In this document: one piece after another, positions 42,045-45,128 of the stretch
How positions within the stretch are numbered: the stretch's first letter is position 1
Layout of the letters: each line of letters begins with the position of its first letter
Assembly (NCBI GenBank): GCA_900551615.1
Contig: URWN01000012.1
Coordinates: forward strand, 1-45,128
Origin: an uncultured Clostridium sp.
GTDB lineage: Bacteria; Bacillota; Clostridia; TANB77; CAG-508
Direction of reading: 5' to 3'
DNA length: 45,128 nucleotides
The notes under the pieces: model-generated
Told to the model about the DNA's origin: nothing
Seen by the model: the letters and a program-made list of their open reading frames with translations, nothing else
Database searches by the model: none
Made by a program: the position numbers and the translations under genes

Positions 42045-42242
42045 CTAACAAAAAAGAGACATCAAAGTACACAAGTACCGTTGACATCTCTTATATGTAA
42101 GATTAGTTCTCTCTAATTTTCTAATGCTACCATTGATAAAAGTAGGAGTAACTTTAGAAAATTCACATATAAATTCAAGTCTCTGTTTTAGACATTCTTC
42201 AAATTGTAATTCTTGTTTAATTATTTTCAATTTATACACCAT
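42045..42242 (-). CDS. Small mobile-element protein, uncertain
   Basis: A 65-residue frame reads MVYKLKIIKQELQFEECLKQ and later FICEFSKVTPTFINGSIRKL. It may be the small helix-rich regulator often found before serine recombinases. The last 15 codons lie in a terminator hairpin, and the start lies too close to AAAGGA, so a later GTG or TTG start is possible. It contains an in-frame CGG (42078-42080) where a +1 skip would end the protein seven codons later. Real coding is uncertain. Confidence 0.35.
   Translation of the reverse strand: MVYKLKIIKQELQFEECLKQRLEFICEFSKVTPTFINGSIRKLERTNLTYKRCQRYLCTLMSLFC
42050..42091 (-). terminator. Minus-strand terminator before the recombinase remnant
   Basis: On the minus strand a stem of about 15 pairs with wobbles (plus 42075-42091 with 42055-42070) ends in six T. 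It overlaps the last codons of the small upstream frame and stops just before the AGGAGG of the recombinase. Confidence 0.65.
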
Positions 42243-42281
42243 CCTTTCGTTTGGATGATTTTAATATTGTTTTTAGACAAC

Positions 42282-42316
42282 AAAAAAATCAACCAGATTT
42301 ATTTTCTGATTGATTT
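42282..42316 (-). terminator. Terminator of tRNA-Leu
   Basis: On the minus strand AAATCAATCAGA (plus 42305-42316) pairs with TCTGGTTGATTT (plus 42286-42297), one wobble, then a run of T. Confidence 0.8.
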
Positions 42317-42356
42317 TTGTATTTATCTGTTTTATTAGTTCGAACAGATACGTCAT

Positions 42357-42440
42357 TGGTGCAGATGAAGGGACTCGAACCCCCACGCCGTTGGCACTGG
42401 TTCCTAAGACCAGCGCGTCTACCAGTTCCGCCACATCTGC
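42357..42440 (-). tRNA. tRNA-Leu(UAG)
   Basis: The minus strand folds as a class II tRNA. The seven-base acceptor stem GCAGATG pairs with CATCTGC; discriminator A and encoded CCA follow. The anticodon loop CTTAGGA gives anticodon TAG, reading CUN leucine codons. A short variable arm and the GGTTCGAGTCC T-arm are present. A decayed mobile element lies directly downstream, so its 3' end may be an integration site. Confidence 0.95.
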
Positions 42441-42580
42441 GTATTTCTTATTAACAATATTTATAATAGCACATTTCACATTTCTTTGTCAATAGAAATT
42501 AGCAAAAAAATTTTAAAAAAACGGAAAATATTAAGAAAGTATTTAAATTAATTATATTTATCAATTTACTATTAAATTTG

Positions 42581-42610
42581 TTGACTTTTAAAAAAATAAA
42601 ATGATATAAT
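42581..42610 (+). promoter_or_regulatory. Promoter of the cadherin-like surface gene
   Basis: TTGACT (42581-42586), 18 bases, TATAAT (42605-42610). Confidence 0.65.
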
Positions 42611-42641
42611 TAGACAAAAAACAAAAGAGGAAGGGATAAAA

Positions 42642-43454
42642 ATGAAAAAAAATACACACAAAAAAATACTAGCAATAGCACTAATATTAATGATAGTAAC
42701 TATTTTACCAAACATAGCAAAAGCAGAAAACACAACATCAACCACAACAAAAACAACAAACAATTCAAGCACAGCCACAAAATCAAATATAGCAACATTA
42801 TCAGACTTTGGAATAAAACCACATGATTTTTCAGGATTTAAACCAAATACATTAAAATATTCAGTCGATGTACCAAGTGACACAGAAACAGTAGAAATAT
42901 ATGCTGTAAAAGGACAAAGTGGACAATTAGTAGCAGGTACAGGTATAAAAAAATTAAAAGATGGAGCAAACACTTTTGAAGTAGTAGTAACTGCTGAAGA
43001 TGGAAAAACAAAGAATACATATACATTAACAATAAATAGAAAAAGTAACGAAAGCTCAGAAAATACTCAAAAAAGTGATACAAATAATTCAATACAAGAA
43101 AATATTACAGAAAGTCAGGAAAATCAAACATCAAATGAATTAATAGAAGAAAATGAACAAACAACAAATACTCAAAAACAAAATGAAGTAGAAGAACCAA
43201 AAAATATTCAAAACAATTCTCAAATAAAAGAAACAGTACAAAATAGTAATAAAAAGTCAATACTTATATTAGGTGCAGTTATAATAATTGCAGTAGTTGC
43301 AATTGTAGTAGTTATAATTAAAAGAGATAAAGAATCAGAAGAAAGGATACCTTTAATAGAAGAATTCAATAAAGAAAAAGTAGGTCCACTAGAAAATGAA
43401 GAAGAGTATAAACCAAAAAGAAAAAGACATGCAAAGGGAAAAAGATTTAAATAA
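42642..43454 (+). CDS. Membrane-anchored surface protein with a cadherin-like beta-sandwich
   Basis: Residues 1-27 form a signal peptide (ILAIALILMIVTILPNIAKA). After a Thr, Asn and Ser stretch, a domain at about 52-130 has LSDFGIKPHDFSGFKPNTLKY and the end NTYTLTINRK. This is the cadherin-like beta-sandwich (PF12733) pattern used in cell-surface proteins. A Gln, Asn and Glu linker and a membrane helix near residues 204-223 (ILILGAVIIIAVVAIVVVII) follow, with a basic cytoplasmic tail. GAGGAAGGG precedes the ATG. A wall-adhesion or scaffold role is inferred. Confidence 0.85.
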   Translation: MKKNTHKKILAIALILMIVTILPNIAKAENTTSTTTKTTNNSSTATKSNIATLSDFGIKPHDFSGFKPNTLKYSVDVPSDTETVEIYAVKGQSGQLVAGTGIKKLKDGANTFEVVVTAEDGKTKNTYTLTINRKSNESSENTQKSDTNNSIQENITESQENQTSNELIEENEQTTNTQKQNEVEEPKNIQNNSQIKETVQNSNKKSILILGAVIIIAVVAIVVVIIKRDKESEERIPLIEEFNKEKVGPLENEEEYKPKRKRHAKGKRFK

Positions 43455-43462
43455 TATGTAAA

Positions 43463-43489
43463 TTAGGGAATAAAAAATTCCCTAAAATT
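43463..43489 (+). terminator. Terminator after the cadherin-like gene
   Basis: TTAGGGAA (43463-43470) pairs with TTCCCTAA (43478-43485), then a short T-rich tail. Confidence 0.6.
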
Positions 43490-43502
43490 TTCTTAAAAAA
43501 AG

Positions 43503-43542
43503 CAAATTTATGTTTGACATTTTTTTGTTTGTATGATATTAT
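43503..43542 (+). promoter_or_regulatory. lexA promoter with a candidate SOS box
   Basis: TTGACA (43514-43519), 17 bases, TATTAT (43537-43542). CAAATTTATGTTTG (43503-43516) overlaps the -35 element and matches 11 of 14 positions of CGAACATATGTTTG, the Bacillota LexA-site type. It is imperfect on the left half, so the operator call is tentative. Confidence 0.5.
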
Positions 43543-43570
43543 GTACAAAAATGAGAATGGAGTGATTAAT

Positions 43571-44221
43571 ATGCCAAGAAAAAGACCAGAATTAAATGTA
43601 AGAGAAAAAGCTATATTAAGATATATTGAAAAACAAATTATGAATGTAGGATACCCACCATCAGTAAGAGAAATAGGAAAAGCTGTTGGATTAAGTTCAA
43701 CAGCAACAGTACATGGATATTTAGCAAGACTAGAAGACAAAGGATATATTAAAAAACAAGACAAAAAAGGAAGAACATTAAGACTATTAAAAGGAACAGA
43801 CGGAGAATCAAAAAAGACATCTTCAAAAGATTTTTACACACAAAAAGAATTAGTAGAAGTACCTGTAGTAGGAAAAATAACAGCAGGTATGCCTATTTTA
43901 GCTGTTGAAAATGTTACAGATACATTTCCAATTCCAATTGACTTTGTTGGTAATTCCGACTGTTTCATGCTTACAGTTAGAGGCGAAAGTATGATAGAAG
44001 CAGGAATTCTAGATGGTGATTATATATTAGTAAGAAAACAAAACAATGCAAACAATGGAGAAATTGTTGTTGCATTAATAGAAGATGAAGCAACAGTAAA
44101 AACATTTTACAAAGAAACAGACCACATAAGATTACAACCTGAAAATAGTACAATGGACCCAATAATAGTTCCAAACTGTGAAATCCTAGGAAAAGTATGT
44201 GGCGTGTTTAGAAAAATGTAA
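43571..44221 (+). CDS. lexA: SOS repressor LexA
   Basis: LexA represses DNA-damage genes and cleaves itself with RecA. The winged helix-turn-helix occupies residues 9-70 (YPPSVREIGKAVGLSSTATV and GYLARLEDKGYI). The cleavage site is the Ala-Gly in ITAGMPI (about residue 106). The catalytic serine is in RGESMIEAGI (about 140) and the lysine is in DEATVKTFYKE (about 177). Length is 216 residues. The start is ATG 43571, with GGAG ten bases before it; a longer frame to 43514 would run through the promoter and is rejected. It may form a unit with the HAD gene 22 bases downstream. Confidence 0.95.
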   Translation: MPRKRPELNVREKAILRYIEKQIMNVGYPPSVREIGKAVGLSSTATVHGYLARLEDKGYIKKQDKKGRTLRLLKGTDGESKKTSSKDFYTQKELVEVPVVGKITAGMPILAVENVTDTFPIPIDFVGNSDCFMLTVRGESMIEAGILDGDYILVRKQNNANNGEIVVALIEDEATVKTFYKETDHIRLQPENSTMDPIIVPNCEILGKVCGVFRKM

Positions 44222-44243
44222 CAAAATAAAATAGGGAGAAAAA

Positions 44244-44933
44244 ATGATAAAAAGAGTTATATTTGATATGGATAATACATTAATGCCATGGAAAAAAGAG
44301 TATGATAATGAAATAGGTATAGTTTTAAAAGAACTAGGTATAGAATATACAGAAGAAGAAAATAAAAAAATAAGAAAAGCTTTAATAGAATATGAAAATA
44401 ATTATTACACATTTAATACAAAATTAATGATTGATTTCATTAATAAATATACAGAGAAAAATTATCCAGAGGAATTTATTGAAATGCTAATTAATAGGTG
44501 GTCAAAATGTGCACCAGAGAAATTACCAGAATCAACCATAAAAGTATTAGAATATGTTAAAAGCAAATATGAAGTTGTTGTTTTAACAGATTGGTATAAA
44601 GATCAACAAGTAAAAAGATTAGAAAAAGCAAAAATTTTAAAATATTTTCAAGAAGTATATGCTGCAGAAAATACAAAAAGAAAACCATTTCAAGAAGCAT
44701 TTATTCAAGCGATTGGAGAAAATAAACCAGAAGAATGCATAATGATAGGAGATAATTTTCAAAGAGATATAGAAGGAGCATTAAAAGCAGGCATTCAAGC
44801 TATTTATTATAACCCTAACAACACAGAACAAAGCAAAAAAATATCTTTTTATAATCTTAAGAATAATGAAGAAACAAAGCAAATTAAATATTATACTATT
44901 TCAGAATTAAAAGAAATTATGAACATTTTATAA
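44244..44933 (+). CDS. HAD-superfamily phosphatase
   Basis: The 229-residue protein shows the four HAD motifs. Motif I is VIFDMDNTL (residues 5-13) with the nucleophile and acid aspartates. Motif II is the threonine of VVLTDWY (about 115), motif III the lysine near KRKPFQEAF (about 147), and motif IV IMIGDNFQRDIEGA (about 170). The helical cap (about 20-85) is the C1 type. This layout is typical of small-molecule phosphatases such as phosphoglycolate-like or 5'-nucleotidase-like enzymes; the substrate is unknown. AGGGAG precedes the ATG. Confidence 0.9.
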   Translation: MIKRVIFDMDNTLMPWKKEYDNEIGIVLKELGIEYTEEENKKIRKALIEYENNYYTFNTKLMIDFINKYTEKNYPEEFIEMLINRWSKCAPEKLPESTIKVLEYVKSKYEVVVLTDWYKDQQVKRLEKAKILKYFQEVYAAENTKRKPFQEAFIQAIGENKPEECIMIGDNFQRDIEGALKAGIQAIYYNPNNTEQSKKISFYNLKNNEETKQIKYYTISELKEIMNIL

Positions 44934-44973
44934 AAGTTCACAAAAAATTCACAGAAAGTTTGAAATAAAAATA

Positions 44974-45018
44974 TTGACAAATGACACAGTGTCACTTATA
45001 ATATATGACACAGTGTCA
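44974..45018 (+). promoter_or_regulatory. Consensus promoter with two identical palindromic operators
   Basis: TTGACA (44974-44979), 17 bases, TATAAT (44997-45002). TGACACAGTGTCA lies in the spacer (44982-44994) and again after the -10 element (45006-45018), 24 bases apart centre to centre. Such paired inverted repeats are typical of TetR-family or similar dimeric repressors that block RNA polymerase. Confidence 0.85.
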
Positions 45019-45106
45019 TTTTTGGCTTTGAACAGAAAATTTGTAAAAAGCCTTAATAAAAAATTGAAATTGTATTTAACCAGAATATAAAGAATGTAAA
45101 AAGGTG

Positions 45107-45128
45107 GTGATAATATCCCAAAAGAAAC
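45107..45128 (+). CDS. Possible start of the next gene, cut by the window
   Basis: AAAGGTG at 45100-45106 precedes a GTG at 45107, and about seven codons continue to the edge with no stop. The choice of start is uncertain because GTG abuts the binding site. It lies behind the two-operator promoter, so it may be the repressor itself or the gene it controls. Confidence 0.3.

Noticed and set aside
42273..42495. Reading frames on both strands across tRNA-Leu
   Set aside because: Their middle parts are translations of the tRNA itself (for example GADEGTRTPT). They have no ribosome sites and start or end in the terminator.
1..45128. CRISPR array
   Set aside because: The repeats seen are coding repeats or scattered palindromes; there is no regular repeat-spacer pattern and no cas gene.

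Overview
The window is very AT-rich bacterial DNA. It has strong sigma-A type promoters, AAGGAGG-type ribosome binding sites, arginine written almost only as AGA, and a Bacillota gene set: spoIIIAA, a DacF-like carboxypeptidase, LexA, a VanW-domain protein, a T-box and RpmE. This fits an uncultured, probably gut-associated, Clostridia-type genome. I cannot name the species from sequence alone.

Layout. 1-1054: the 3' end of a secreted lectin-like protein, then a DUF308 membrane protein. 1163-5780: miaB, a small unknown gene and mutS as one unit. 5809-8096 (minus): a double HD-domain protein and a frameshifted dapA. 8405-9042: a coiled-coil repeat protein behind a consensus promoter. 9262-19043: a long housekeeping run of trpS, obgE, lysS, a Nudix-like gene, a site-2 protease, tsaD, a phosphoesterase and a frameshifted recG, with one small foreign-looking minus gene. 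19180-24512: membrane proteins, a VanW protein, an orphan spoIIIAA, rpmE and an Mbeg1-like hydrolase. 24643-33552: uvrA, a T-box leader, an aldose epimerase, valS and a diverged DnaB-like ATPase. 33559-38640: a DacF-like carboxypeptidase, several small genes and a C39-type surface peptidase. 38743-42316: a decayed mobile element beside tRNA-Leu. 42581-45128: a cadherin-like surface protein, lexA, a HAD phosphatase and a promoter carrying two identical palindromic operators.

The most interesting signal crosses gene boundaries. Four unrelated reading frames (dapA, recG, an unknown mobile-element gene and a serine-recombinase remnant) are each broken by exactly one extra C. In every case the C lies just before a glycine codon, so the zero frame meets CGG. 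Skipping the C restores a good protein. By eye, CGG is otherwise absent in frame from the conserved housekeeping genes here; its only zero-frame uses are in a few codon-atypical accessory genes. This is either a systematic artefact or a +1 recoding event at CGG(N).

Other points of note: three or more families of GC-rich palindromic intergenic repeats sit in the leaders of uvrA, obgE, lysS, valS and recG; TrpRS carries a cysteine array like that of iron-sulphur TrpRS; and a valine-type T-box is separated from valS by an epimerase gene. All calls rest on reading the sequence. No database search or computation was run.
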